The notes under the pieces are model-generated. The model did not search any database and was not told where the DNA came from. It saw only the letters and a list, made by a program, of their open reading frames with translations. From Pterois miles (taxonomy: Eukaryota > Chordata > Actinopteri > Perciformes > Scorpaenidae): a stretch of DNA of 64,000 nucleotides. Below, piece after piece: positions 38,201 to 53,200 of the stretch. Location of the stretch: NCBI GenBank assembly GCA_947000775.1, contig CAMQGK010000341.1, positions 4,681,501 to 4,745,500 on the forward strand, read 5' to 3'. The position numbers were made by a program, and so were the translations under genes. Positions within the stretch are counted from its first letter, which is position 1, and every line of letters begins with the position of its first letter.

Positions 38201-41200
38201 TTTTACTGTCCATTTATGTGAAGGCATAAAATGAGGCAGCAGTTATCTAGTTAATATCAGCCATCGTCCATTGGGGGAGTTGTAAAAGTTGTTGCCTGGA
38301 TATTTGTGTTTTACAAGAAGTATCTGTGTGCATGTTAAGCTTGTGCATGAAGGGATGACATCTAGTATCAATGAACCAGTGAACCTGAGATCCACGCTGT
38401 GAGTACAGAGCCGTTTAAAGCAGCCTTCACTGCTCAATGATGCATCCACCCGTCCACCTCTGCTTTTCAACCCTCGAGCTAAGGCCAACCCTCAAACGCA
38501 AGGATAATGCTTCAACACACTCCCTGCTCTGTGGAGGACACACTTCTCCACATGCACGGCGTCTCTCGCACACACAGAAAACACATACTGACTATTCATC
38601 CCCAACTCTGCCTCAGTGCTCCCAGACTTTCATGTCAGTAGGTTTATATCTTTTTTTCCCCACTTTGAATGTTCAGCGAGCGGTTCAGCCGCTGCTGACA
38701 AGAGTGTCACTCCGATGTTCACAGGCACATCAAGCGTTTTGTTTTTACTCTGTTTGGTTTCACTTTGTTTTTCGTGTCATGTCATTTTCTTGTTTTGAGC
38801 CGCGATCTGTTCAAAGAGACAACCTAGCGGAAGAAGCCTCACCGCTGGGTGTACATCTGAATCATGTAAGAACAACAACAGGGAGAGGTCATTCACAGCC
38901 GCTCTAATTTAGTCTCCTGGGACGTTTATGTTATTTTGTTTAATGAATCAGCCTCATCCCTGACAGATTTGACAGATTTTGAAACTTGCTCTGAGACCTG
39001 CCGTGTGTCTGTTAGGTTCAATGTGTCAGAGTTGGACTGCAGAGCTGCACCTTGTTCTCCAACAGGGACCCGCCGTTCTCTCCAAGCAAATATTTCTCGA
39101 CACTTTCCCTGACAACTCGCCATGATTCCTGCCATGAGCACGACTGTAGGTGAGGGGATGATTGCCAAGTGACCCAATAAGACTTTTTTTTCCCCCCAAA
39201 AAAGCCGAGATAAATCGGTGTGATGCCTGTCAGTGTGTGCGCTCGTGTGTGTTTTGTTAGAGTGTCTGTCTAGGACTTGAAATTTCAAAGCTATTTTTGA
39301 TATCTTTTTGAAAGATTATATTTTTTTAGCCTCAATAACTCGCAGCAAATGTGTTCTGCAAGATGAAATTCCTCTCGGGTGTCACCTGAAAGCATACATG
39401 TAGTGGCGTAGATTGTATTGTTAGAAGAAGAAATCTACGCTCTTCTTGACAGTATACTAAAACACAACAAAAAAAATTGAAGGAATACAAAAAATGTGAA
39501 ATAATCCATGCAGCAAAGAAAAGTCTGGATCTTGCAGCAGCCTTTTTTTAATCTATCATAACATCAAAATATGAAATCTTCACAATGAGTCAGCTGATGA
39601 GTCAGATTAAAATGGTGGGTAACTGCTGATGATTTGGATGAAGGTTAATGGGAGGATGTACTCCAGACCTGATATTATGCTGTCACTTGTTGTACATTGT
39701 GAGACTGCATGGTGGACGTTTGTTTTACATATGTTTTATGCATTTTGCGTCTTATCTGTATACTATAGTTCTCTGACTCTAAATTTCCTCTCAGGGTAAA
39801 AAAAAATAAAAATAAAAATAAAAAAATCACACTTCAGCATCAGTTTGTTCAAAACACCGATATTTTCTCCCCACCATAGTTGAAGGCCCTGAGGCAGATA
39901 AGGCTGGTGTTTTCTCATTGACAACAAATCCATGAAAAGACCAAAATCATCTCTTATTAAAATACCTGACTTCTGTCTGAGGAACTCAGCCCCAGCCCCT
40001 CTGGGCCGTAAACAGGGCCGTAAATCTTTAAAAACAAGTCAGAAATGCATAGTTTCATTATTTCTAAATGTTTAATAATATCCTTAAACAGCTGGGCACT
40101 GTCGTTTTACTCAAACAGTGCATCTGTGGGGACTATTTTCAGCAGCAGATTAATCCACATTTGGTGTATTACGGAGCAGCAGGACAGCGTTTGTGTCCCT
40201 TGTATTGAAGGAACATCCAGTGTGACTCATTGATGTGTTTTTTATAGACAACAATGCAGAAAAAGACAGATCAGGCTTCGGCCACACAGACGCTACTCGT
40301 TAGGAGCACCGATTAATTGTTGGTCTTTTCATTGGAACTGTTGATGTAAAAAAATACTAAATATCAATATCAATATTAAAGATTTTACACACCAGTGGCA
40401 TTTTTTCATGTGATTAATTTACATGTTAAAATACTTTTTCAAACTGTTGTTTTTCTCATGAGTACTTTTATAAAGAACAGGAACATTACGCAGCAAAAAA
40501 GCGACAATTTTTTAACAGGATGAGGCAGATTTTCTGAGCATTCGCGAATAAAAGCATCAAACAATTGTGGCTCCGAGTTGCACCTACAGTTTAACAGCAC
40601 AGAGGCTCTGTAATCCAAACCAGGACTCCTGTCAAAGGCGGCGCAGACCATAATCCACTCCTTCCGCTCTCACCTTTCACAATAAAAGCCCTAGACATAT
40701 AATATTTGCGGGCAAATATTTTGCATTTTTGTGCCATTTATTTGTCACACCCCCCGGTGTGTAAAGGCCTTCATCCTTTAACGATTCACTGGTGAAGCGA
40801 TGGTTGTTCCCAACCACTGCAGGGACATGGAGCATTTCCTAACAGGCCACTAAACACTGAATAATAATTTTACATCTTTATAAGCTATTACAGATTAGTA
40901 GTAGGTCCCACATAGCTACTCAATCTGCATGTGCGGTCTTCCTTTAATTCCTTCAATTAATTATTTAATGCCTGTAACTAACTGTAACATGTTACACTAT
41001 CCAAATGTTGATAACCTAACCACCATCACCACCACCACCATCATCATCATCCCCGTTCTGTCCACCAGCCTGCAACAACATTGTCAATATAAAACAACTT
41101 GTGATTTAAAATATAATGAAGCTGAATATGTTTCTATGGATGTTTTGATGTTCTGACACATTTTCACTGAAAACCCAAACACTTACTATCTTTAACTAAG

Positions 41201-44200
41201 GTGACGTAAACCAATTTGAGACACTCACCAACATCCAAACCTGTGTGCAACATTTGCTACAAATACTTTAAACTTGGCTTTACCGCTGACTCTTTTTCCA
41301 ATGGCATTTCCCAAAATGTCTGCAAGATTGACTTTCTCCCTTGAAGGCAGCCACTGATTTTAGATCATTTCACAACAATATGAAAATCAAGTTCAAGAGA
41401 CCTGAAAGATGTGCGGTGAGAGTGGCAATCCATCACAGTAAACACTGCATTATTTATTGTTACTTGTTACTGACTTGAAAACTCTCCTTGTTTGGAAATT
41501 TTCAGCTTATGACTAATACGGCTGCCCGCATAAACCACTATTGTTTCATAAGAGTTTCAACACACATTACAGATGGATCGGCTGTCGGCTGGACTCTGGG
41601 CCTTACTTCCATGACTGCCTTAGCGGGTTCCCCCAGGCAGGGCAGGTCCTGAGCTGCCCCGAGGCACCGCACCGCCCAGGGCAGACTCTTCAGCACAGAC
41701 GCAGCTCTCCTGAAGGCCAGGCATGGACCCTCGACCTCGTTGAATTCATAGTTCTCCGCCAGGACTTCAAAAGCATCCTACAGGGAGAGAAAGCAAGGAC
41801 ACGTGGATGGAGGAGGAGGAATAATGTATGGGAGAAGAAGCCGGCTTAGTGCATGAATCACCAATTCTTTAAAACATTTAGATAAAGGAAAGACAGCGAA
41901 AACCCAGGAAAGAAAGTGAGACCCAGCACCGATGTGTCAGGTGTGCATTCACATGTGAGACGCACTGACCCGAGCAGGAACCCAGACAGGGACGGGAACT
42001 CCCTCCAGTTCCTTCCTACCCCCCTTTACCACTCCTCTGTGTCCCTGTCACCGTCACTTTACAGTAGGATGTGCTGCGTGTTGTTTTTTTCTTCTGGATG
42101 ACCGGACAGAGACATTAGAGGCTGGCAAACACCAGAAAGGAACCTGTCATTTTCCACTTGTTCACAACAGGCTCCCCAGGGGGCCGGCCATGGGCTCTCC
42201 CTTTACAAAGGCAACGTGTTCAAATGCTCAGATAGGATGCAGTCAGGATGATGGAACGAATGGATCTACAAGATACACAACTCTGCCAACAATCCTCTGA
42301 CTTTTTGGTTCTAAAGTTGTTTATTTAAAGCTTTTTTATATTAATAATGGACTGAATCGCTACGCACAGGTGTAAAGGTCGCTGTAAGTGACAACCAGCA
42401 CCTGGCCCTTGAGTGCCCTACAACCAGCCTCCCTACTACCTAAAGTCAGCAACTAGCTGGTGAACACAATGGAGCAGCTCAAGGGCCAGATATTTTTTTA
42501 AGTGAATACAAGCAGAGCTAAAGGGAGAGTGAATAATGGATTTATGTGTTGGGAGACCAGAGACACAACTTTAAATTAATACTTTTCAAGGAAGACAATA
42601 ACATAAACCATGATTCTGTTCTATACACAAATCCAGCGACGTATAGGAAGTAAGTCGCCATTACTGCGGTGGCATCTCCCTCACGTTAATGTTTGAATGC
42701 AAGCTGTCCTAAGAAGTGTACAACTTCTCTTCTACTCTACTTCTACCTTTACTTTAGATGTAATGTTACTTCTGACAGCAATGTCTAGGAGTTCAGGAAA
42801 AACCTGTGCAGTTCTCATCTGCCTAAAATTAAACTTACACAGAGAAACAAGTCAACGCCAGCTAAGATAACACTGCCAGCATGTTAACTGACTCTCAACC
42901 AAACATGTCGTGCAAGTAAGCTATGAAAGTGTGACAGTGAGCCAGCAAGCCAAAAGCACTCAGGTATCATTAACTGTATTATCTACACCTGTTATTCTAC
43001 CGGATGCCAACATGCCTGCTGTGAAACAGGGCGGCGTTGCTTTGTGTCTGCTGGATTTGTAAAGAGGCAGCTGTTTGCTAAAAAGTTTGTAGTTTGTATG
43101 AAGTTTTCATCTAGCTCGTTCCAGCTGGCCCAAGGTGGCCAAAAATAGCTGTTAATGTTGCTTTCAATAATGTGTTATCTGAATCTGCATCAAGGTAAAA
43201 ATAGAGCTAATAGTGCTGAATGCTGGAGAACGCTGTACTGGGAATTATGAGCTTTAGCACAATCATTAATTGTTCAATAGTTCACACTCTTGACCACTGA
43301 GTCCTTTAAATTTAACTGCAATAAAACAATGCAGTCCAAAAATGATGGCAATTGATATCAACTAAGCCATAACCACAAGCATTTAGCAACCTCAATGATG
43401 TGGTACATCAAAAACTGAATAACTGACTGATATAATTTTTATATGTTAAAGTGATAAATGGCTGATTTTGTTTAGGGTAGCATGTCTGTGAAGCTGCACT
43501 TAGCCACAATGATGCTTAGAGCTAAATGCTAACATGCTAATGAACAGGTATAATGTCTATCATGTTCACCATGTAAGTTCTGTATTAGATATGCTGTGAT
43601 TTGCTAACGAGTAGACTCAAACGGAAATCGTTTTGCTTGTAATGAGAGAAACAATATTCACATAAGATAACAGAGATAAAGCGTAGTAGTAGTAAATAGT
43701 GATGGAGGTAGATAAACAAAAAAAGCTGAGAAGCTGAGAGTAGAAGTTGAAGCACCTTGAGGCTGATGTAGCCAAATGTTTTAATACAACAAATTATTCA
43801 TTTGGAGCCGTCAGTCATCTCAGCCTAGTGAGCCTGAAGGTTCTGGCAGCAGAGAACAGAGAGAGCAGCCCAGAGAGCCCTGCAACCAGTTCAGCTGGTC
43901 AAGGCTGTGCAGCTGAAGCTCAGATAGAAGACGAGCCTTTTACTGAAACATGTTCAGCTTTTGTGCTTGTCAGTGTCACTTTTCGTGAACTGACTGAACA
44001 CAGTCGGGATGGGGCAGTGCATAAAAAAAAAGCTGATGTACAGCAAACTTTCAAAATGTTGAACTCGCTCCTGTCTGGACTTAGCATTAACACATTTTCT
44101 TGCATGAGGATTTAATGAAGGTGGGCTGGTTTGAATCAAAAAGTCAAAAAGTCCAGGGTTATTTTGAAGTGAATAACATTGATAATCTTCTAATTATCCC

Positions 44201-47200
44201 ACCTGGCGGGGGGGGACTCTCCCAATTGGTAGACAACCCAATTGGTTGTCTACCAACTGGGAGTTCAGCGGTTCGATCCCCAGCTTCTCCAGTCACATGT
44301 CAATGTGTCCTTGAGCAAGACACTCGCCCAGCTAGCTCAGTCAGTAGAGCATGAGACTCTTAATTTCTCTTAATTTTAGAGTCGTGGGTTGGATCCCCAT
44401 GTTGAGTGCCGACACTTTTTTTGAAAATTTCCCCACTGCGGGACTAACAAAGGAATATCTTAACCCCAAATTGCTCCCAGAGGCATAGCCATCGGTGTGT
44501 GAATGAGATGAATGAGTATTCAGATTAGATCCTGATGGGCAAAGTTGGTACCTGAGCAGCCTCTGCCATCAGTGTATGAATGTGTGTGAGTGGGTGAATG
44601 CTGACATGTAGTGTAAAGCGATTTGAGTGGCCGGGAGACTAGAAAAGAGTTACTTAAATGCAATTCCATTTACCATTTACCACTACCTGGAGAAGACATG
44701 GCACCAGGATGCATTATGGGAAGAAGGCAAGCCAGTGGAGGCAGCGTGCACACTGCAAAAATGATTCAAAAATGGTTTCCAGCTAGTAGTTTTCGAAACT
44801 ATCTGGGGAAGATTTATGGAGTTTTTGAAACTAAATGTTGGTGATAATCAATAAATGTAAGACAGATTATAGAATTGGAGTTGCCCATGTGTCTATTAAT
44901 AATTCCTTACACTGTAATTTCTCTAACTTGTGTATATTATATTCATAGTGTATTTCTTTACCTATTCATTTGACAGTGTACTGTGCTTGCTGCCAAGACT
45001 GACTAAATTATTGGGATATAATGTAGAAGTGAAAACCCCCAATAAATATAATGTTTAAAAAAAAAAGAAAATGAATGGTTTGAGGAGCACAACAAGGAGT
45101 TTGAGGTGCTGACTTAGCCTCCAAATCCTCCACATCTCAATCCAATCGAGCATCTTTGGGATGTGCTGGACCTGCTCAGTATTAGGCAGGTGGTCATAGA
45201 GTAAGTAATGGCTGATTGGTGATATGTCAGTCGGGACCAAAGCGGACAGACAGACCAGCATCGTCATGCTGCAAGTTGAAAATCTGTGTAGGTAGACATG
45301 CATGTGGCTCATACTGTATGTATAGATGAGTGTGTTTGGCCAAAGATTCCAGGAAAAAAGTAATTTCACTCCTCCAACTCGTAGTTCAGGAGTTATGAGT
45401 GAAAACATAAAGTGCTTTGTAAAAGGCCCCATGGTGCCACTATCTTCACCAAACCCTAATCAGTTATTGCACTTCAAGAGAATGAAGTGAGAGAAAATAC
45501 TTCACCGTCACACTCTGTGATATTGGCGAGTAGCTGAACATTTGTGCTGCTGCTGAGGTGATGAGCTACCGGTGCAGAACCAAGTGGAGAAAAACATGTC
45601 AGCACATGATCATCAGTGCAGCCATTCATTAGCCAGGTAATATTCTTATGTGGGCTATGACAAGACGCTTGAATTGTGACTGCTGTCTGAATGAGCAGGT
45701 TGGTGCAGTGTGGAATAAAGAGCTGCAGGTGGGCTTTGTGCCTGTAATAATATGAGAACTCCCATTATTTCTAAAAGGCAGCATTTTCCTAAAAAATGGA
45801 GCTAGTTTTTATTGAAGCAAGAAGGTGGAAATCTCTGAAATAAAGTCCAAGGTATTTTCTGTCTATTCAGCCACCAAACGCATTAACAGTAAACTGTCAG
45901 AAAACTACAGTACAGCATGTGAACATTCACTATAACAACTAAAAAAAGTCTAAAATTTCATGGACAAGTGACTTGATGCAATTATCACATTTCACCCATT
46001 TATAGAAGCACATACCAGGAAATGCTAATGTGTTGCTGCATGAAAATCCTCTGGGTATTCTTCTTGCCAAAACCCCAAAGCATGTTGTGCTATGTGCTTC
46101 TTTACTTGGGGGACAAGTGATAATTGCATAGTCTGTATTTGTTTTGTTTCTTTTTTTCAAATTGTTGATGTGCTATCCTGTTATGTACTTTTAATGTGGT
46201 GTGTGTTATTACACTATACGTCTCCTACAGAAATTATTTTCCAACCCACAAATTTTATTATTAGCCTAAAAGAAAATCTGATTTGATGTGATTTCTCTTC
46301 TTGAAAGAATATTGTAGTCGACTGAAACTGTCTACTTCACAGGCCACATTAGGCCCGGCACCTCATTTTATGTGGCCAGCGAGGGCTTGTAAAGAATATA
46401 TTATGCTTATCATACAATTCTATGCCGCTTAACAGGAGTACGGTGTCCTTAAACCACATGTCCCACAATGCATCTTGATTTTGTTACATGTGCACTGAAG
46501 CTTCTAAATATCATTGGTTTCCAGCAGCGGCGCTCTAGCTGAGTGATGGGGTCGTTAAAAACAATATGAATAGTACCAAAATGTCCAAGAAATGAAAAGT
46601 TGCTGCAGAGTGAAGGAAATTTACTGAGAGGCAGAAAGAGAGTCCATGTTAGAGGTTGATGGAGACCAGCCGGTGTGTCTTCTTTACTACGAGGCAGTAA
46701 AACACTGTCACACCACTGTCATCTACCACATGATCTCAGCTGATCAGCTGCTGATCACTAACAGTTTATACGCCACAGACTGAACGTTAGATCAGAGCAC
46801 ATTGATCTGCTGGACTAGAGTTCTGCCCCTCTCAACTCCCACCACAAAGTTAAACTAAGCTAATGGAATAAATTGGGTTTGATAATATATACCTTAGACC
46901 TTTATTATTCACTTGAGAATGATTTTGATCTTTGATGGATGAGAAACGATGAGGGTTTCTGAATATTATCAAATAAATTCATGGGATTTATTTTATAATA
47001 ACACATAGAAATGTGAGTGTGTATACAGTATAATTTGTGTCAATGTGCATATAAACTGATGCACCAGCATGTGTTTTTGTTACTGAACTCATTTTTTAAA
47101 TAAATTGTACAATATTTCTGCTTGCAATTATTTTTCCTAGACTTCTGATTTCAGAGCTAGTTAGTAAATAAATTATTACTAAAATTAATAATGATCAATA

Positions 47201-50200
47201 AAAATGTCAATGTGTGATCAAATGCAGAGGCAATTGATCAAGAGTAGACATATTTATATAGTCTTACAATTACAACCGGCCCTTTGAGGGGAACCATGAT
47301 GCTGATGTGGAGTTTGACATCCCTGATCTACCTTATTTATAGATTCTTGATTCAAATGCTCTGTTGTGATGTGGAATACTATGTCTGTTAAGTCGTTTCT
47401 GTACAACAATAATGACACACTGAGTGAAACTATATGCAAAGCTGATTCTATACAGAATAATGTTTTTGTGCAAAACGCAAAACTCAGCCCCCCTCGATTC
47501 CAACCAGACTCTACATAAGAAGTGGACGTTTTGAAACTGAGTTTCATATTTTGGCTGTCACCATCTTGGTTTTAGGCCGTCGCCATCTTGTTTTTTACAA
47601 CCAAAAGTGACACGAGAGTACAACCAAACACTGAATAACATGTTTTCAGGTGACCAAAAAGGTTATAATTAACTTTCATGAGCTGAAAACACGTTTGACG
47701 ATGACAACACACACAGCTCCCGGACCAGGCCCAAGCTTTCGGAAATAGATACGAACAAATTCAAAGCGACCTTCACTGGCATCACAGCATCTTTTAGGAC
47801 ATAACTGTATTGTTTTTGTGCACTTACAAGCAAATACAAGTTGGCATATTTGGCTGTGAGTCAAACTGCTTGTGAGAGCAGTGCAGAGCTGTGGCTGAGC
47901 AGTGTAGACACCGGCGGAGGACTGCAGGTGCTGCTGATGTCCTGTTGCTGCTACGTGGACCAACGCAGACAATGTTTGATTCTCATTGGCATCGACACCA
48001 CCAGCAACCCTTTCATACTACAAGGATTCGTTTGTCTCACCATTAACATCAAAAAATTGCTCAGTGAAGCTTTAAGAACACCGGCAACTGAGTGTGAAGC
48101 ATCTTCTCTAAAACCTTAGACAGCACAAGGAGCTTAGAAATGAATCGGTAAGCGTGCATGACATGTGGGTCAGTTTCAGATTATGCCAACTCCAGCATGC
48201 TGCTACTCTGCCCTTTATGTAATGCATGAATCAGTTATGTTTAAGAAGAAGATGATACTACATATCAGTGAAATACAGCTGATAAAACTGGGTGCACAGT
48301 GCCGAAAGGATGAACACAGAAAGCCTCTATGGGGGGCTAAAGATGATGAATTAAATCCAGGCCCTGGATTGATGCAGCCTGGCATGACCAGAGCTCGGGG
48401 TAGATTCCAGACATATTCATGCCTTTGTTTCCTCCCTAAGCCAAGCCGCAAGCTGAGGTCGCTGCACCACCCGCAGTCCTGTGCAGACGTGCAGCCTCAG
48501 GTCAGTGAGCAGCAGACTTTGGTCCAGCTCACCCAGGAGACGCACTGACCCGTTTACTGCAGCACATGGAAAGGGAATGACCCTTTACGTCCCAGCAAAC
48601 ACACACATACCACACACACACACATTCAGCTGGGTTGTCTTCACAGCATGCGACAAATAGGAGAAGCAAGCTTGTAATTGGAGAGATGATGGGGTGAGCT
48701 TGTGTTGTGCAAGTGTTTAGTGTGCCGGGTGCTACCAGTTTGTCTAGATGATGTTTATACTGGTTTGGGGTTCCTGGCACCTCACTATTACAGTTTTTTG
48801 CAATTGCTTACACACTAAAAGTGAATGCTTAGACAAAAGCATCATTTTATGGTGGGTTGGTTGGAGAGGGTCACATAGTAAAGGACAGAGGGTGTCATAT
48901 CCTGTACAGACTGTAAAGACCCCTGAGGCAGAATTGTGATTTGTGATTTTGGGTTGTACAAATAAAACCGACTTGACTTTTGTAACCACACCTTAAACAA
49001 AGACACCAAAAGTACAAATACATTTTCTGCCTCAACTTTGCAATTCTGCACCGCAACTTCACTGCAAAACACTGCACACTTGTTTCTTACATTAGACAAA
49101 CACACACTCACGAATGAAATCTGTTGCAATCATTGGGAAAACACTTCTTTTCAAAATGCTAAATATAACTAAAAGTGGTACATTAAGAGCCTTAGCACTA
49201 CAAACAGACCTCAGGTAAGCTCACCTCCTTTGTGAGAACGTTGCACAAATGGGGGCTGTGAAAACGAGGGAGGAAGAGGAGAAGGAGGAGGATCCATCAT
49301 CCCTTAAAATAGTATTCTTTTGTTTCCCATTGTGCTGTAATTTTACTGTAATTATGTTTGTTTCAGTGAGTTTACAGTAACATGTTGTATTGATTATTGT
49401 ACAGCGATTCTTTCTTTGTCTTTTTTTGCTATACTAAAAACCTGCAATGGACCAATATTTCACAGAAGCCTGTATGAGAAAAGGAAAAAGGGTTTACAAA
49501 GTGCTAAAGACAGCACTGTGTTGTTGCTGCTTTGAAACCGATTCAAATGGTGCGTGTGCGTATCAATTTGTGGCAAAAATCGATTAAATGCTTAATGTTG
49601 GTTAAACGCTTAATTATTGACACCCCTATTGCCAACATATCATATCTATTGCATCAAAATTGTGCTTACTGCTTGTTGCATTACCCCAGAGTGGCCAAAA
49701 ATTCTAATTAATGCAGGTTTAAAGCCTCTGAACACCCACACAGGTATTTTCAGTTAATCTGGCTAACTAGGCCTCTTCTCTGGACCGCGAGGGCGCGTAG
49801 ACTGTAATCACTCCTATCAGTTTTGTTGCACTTGTTAGAGCAGGACAAATTGCATGTTTATCATTGTTATAGGTAGGTGAAGATTTGTGACCTCATGAAT
49901 TGTCATCATAGCTCCACCCACCTTCAACCTGAGCAGAGGTCTAATCAGCCAGAATTACTGAAAACACCTGTGAGGATGTAAAACACCAAGTTATAGCAAT
50001 CTCACCTGCAGAAAAAAAAACGTACACATAAGATTCACCCTCTCTGCAGCCAGTCTGTCAACTGTCATGTCTTAGCAGCGGCATGGAGTCAGAGCTGCAG
50101 GCTCAAAAACCCACCCTGCATATGCATTCGTCTAATTAATGAGGAGTTAAGGCTGGTAGGGGGACTCGGTGTGCAGGGACGTTGATATAGCACGCCGATT

Positions 50201-53200
50201 TACCCCCCGCCACCGGATAGCACGGACATGCCTGCGAGTCATGCTCGCACAGCAGCCCGCCTCACTGCATGTGCAAAAAGAAACCATGAAACGAGGTCAG
50301 AGAACCCACTGAGAAGCGTTTTAACACGATTAACAGCTAGGAGATGGATATTATCTATCCCATGGCTAATGAATAAGTAGCCTAGTGGACATAATTTTGT
50401 AATTTAAAGTTTACGTCAGATGAGGAAAAGGACTTCCTTTAACTTTGCTATTTGAAGGAGTTTGTAGAAACCAAACAGTCTTTCCAAAATACTTTAACAA
50501 AACAAGTATTGAAGAAGCACTGCTTGGCCCTTTCTGAACCTTGTGGCTTTTTGTTTGTTAGCTCTTTAAGTTGAAGATGCAACTCCGCTGGGGAACAGAG
50601 GGAATCAATTTTATGCATTTAAGGTTCAGTGCTCCCATACCCCCTCTACCCATCTGCTCATCCGTGGCGTTCGCTGCTATCAATACATTGGAGGCCATTT
50701 GCTGGAGGGAAACAAATTCAGGATGTTTAGCTATTTCTCCATGTACCCCTTTCCTCTCTCCTTCTTTCCCTCCCCTCGTTAGTCTGCCAAACTCTCCGTG
50801 CTTGTTTGTATACATTGGTTTGTGTGTATTTGTGTGCTGCCATCAGAGAAAAGACATTCGATGCTGCACGTCAATCAGCCGAGACACAAATGTCAATTTC
50901 TGTGTCAGCGTACGTCAAGCTTATGGTGAAATTATGACAGCAGAGGAGTCATGGCTAAGCAGATAAAAAGAGAGGGTGTAGACGGTGTGGATTTCCCAGT
51001 CACAGCAAGAGACAACAAGAGTGAGAGAGAATGTGTAGACAGGGGACAGGAGGGGGGTGGTAGACATAACAAAGGGCAGGAAAAAGTGGTGTGGGAGTAA
51101 AAGAGTGTGAGGCAGAGATGGTGAGGGATAAAGAGGGAGCAGGGATGAATAAATCAATAGCGCATGGCTGTGGAATGAAGGGCCGCTTGCTGCCAGCGTG
51201 TGATTGACACCTCACTGGGGTGCTGTTGCTGAGACAACGCTCATCCTTTCTTCCTGATCCTGACGCCTCTCTGCACCACCTACTTCCTCCCCCTCTGCCA
51301 GCACACCCTGCCGCCTAGCCCCCCCGGATGCCTCCCCTCCATCCTGAAATCATCGCAGGATGTTTCCTCCAACACTTCCTCCGTCCGTCTATTGAATCCG
51401 TATACACAAGCGCTGAGAGGCACAAACAGCATCTACCGAGATGTGCTTCAAAAACACAGCGGTGCACCTACACATGAATACACACACGCATCATTTAAAG
51501 CCTCTGGGTGTTGGGCTCACTGCACTGTATCACTGTCAAACTAATTGGTTTGGCTGGTCAAATACACTGGTTTGGTGGTGGTGAACATTGGTCAGTTTCA
51601 TGTGTTTATTCTTTGACCTGCTACATAAACAAGCAACAGTTTCCATTTAAATGTTACTTGTTCATATAAATACTCAACAAAATCCAGATGTTGTACCACC
51701 CAGCTGTGCTGGGAGTTATGTCTCATCATATGTTGCAGTCGTTAAATGACGAATTGACATTTTGGGAAAAAAAGACATTTGCTTTATTGCAGATAATTAC
51801 ATGAGAAGATCAATACTGCTCTCATATATCTGGCCATTATTAAGTGTGAAGCTGGAGTAACGAGGCAATTAGCGTAGCTTAGCTTAGCTTAGCATAAATA
51901 CTTAAAGTGTGGAAACAGGAAGCCTGGCCCTGTCCACATGAAAAGGTCTAAAAACATCCAGCCCTCTCTGTTCTGCTAATATTACAACCATTGACACTCA
52001 ACCGTGGATGTATTATAAGAACTGAAAACTGGACTCAAAGATGGCGCCCATTCACTTGAGTGGATACTGAGCACAAAACAGGCTTGCCGTGGTAGTCTGT
52101 GTTACATGGTTCAGGAGTACATTGATAAAAATCCATTGAGTTAATATAAACATATCAGCTCCGTGTTAGTAACACATAGTCGGACGACGGACGCTACAAA
52201 CTGAAAGTAAAAGTGTCTCCACTGAACGGAGATTCAGCACAGAGTAGCGAGAGTTGACAACGGTGGAGGATTTGGTGTCAAAGTGAAAAGCATAAGGGCC
52301 TATATGGCAATATTTCAGATTTAAACTTAATCTATCAGAGAAGTAGGGATACACTTCAGGTTTAATCGTGCCACGCTGTTGAGTGATTTTTGTCTCTTCA
52401 CCGGGGCTCTGGTCAGTGCACGTATGCATCATTGTGCATGCGTAACTGTCAGTGAGCATCACAGAGGCATGAGATACCAAGGACATGGACAACCACGGTT
52501 CTGTTTCCATCACGAGCATTTTCCCTGCCTGCCAAAGTGGCAGGTGTCTTGATGATTTCGCCTGATTCTGGTGGGTGGCGGGTGCTGATTTCAGACCCTG
52601 GTGATAATTGAGCAAAATGGTTTGTGGGCCACGGGGGATTATTTTAGTGGCAGCAATGCTGAGTGGCGGGACCATATCCAGCTTTCTTAATGTAAGTGGA
52701 GCAGGTGATGTTTAACCTGAGGCAGTCAAAGGATTATGGGAAACGGTATTTGCTAAACTACTACCTAAAAACAACAATATAAGTTAAATAAACTACAATA
52801 TTACATTGTTTTTTTCTAACAAATAACCATTCCTGCCAAAACAAATAGAAGAATCTGCACCACTTAGCACTGAGAAAGGTTATGTTCTACAGATGCTGGA
52901 TTTTTTTCCATTATTTCAAATTCCAACATGATTTTCAAAGAGGTTTTCTTATTTCTGACAGAGTTTACTTTTGGCTCTCAAAAACAACAAAACAGAGCAG
53001 CTGCTTCTCTGTGTAAAGCTAACATATCTGTTGGAGAAGCTGCATAACTCTAGCTGTGCTTTTGTGAAAGAGCTGCTTTGTTAGTACTGGGAATATTAAC
53101 TGCATTGCAATGTAAAGAAAACCCATTTTTACACATATACTTTTCTAAAGCGATGCTGAATGAGTCAAGAGAGCTTCATTTAATTGAGCTGAGAGATTCC

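Larger units (their letters stand above)
44170..44680 (+). mobile_element. SINE mosaic interrupted by a tRNA-Lys-like sequence
   Basis: Outer sequence: GCGGTTCGATCCCCAGCTTC (B-box-like), GTGTCCTTGAGCAAGACACT, then, after an interruption, AACCCCAAATTGCTCCCAGA, GCAGCCTCTGCCATCAGTGT, GTAGTGTAAAGCGATTTGAG and the 3' end CATTTACCATTTACCA. This is an abundant fish tRNA-type SINE. Its head carries a perfect-looking stem-loop (see 44219-44263). The interruption (44325 to about 44460) contains the tRNA-like piece and a GCGGGACTAACAAAGGAATATCT segment from another repeat. Confidence 0.8.

Noticed and set aside
38437..38907. 156-codon plus-strand frame in intron 4
   Set aside because: Low-information Ser/His/Phe-rich translation without a recognisable motif; likely chance.
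47254..49129. Immune gene or receptor exons in intron 3
   Set aside because: Searched for immunoglobulin, CUB, EGF and kinase-like motifs on both strands and saw none.
52166..52675. 169-codon minus-strand frame
   Set aside because: No domain, signal peptide or biased codon use seen, no splice context, and the surroundings look like decayed repeat sequence.
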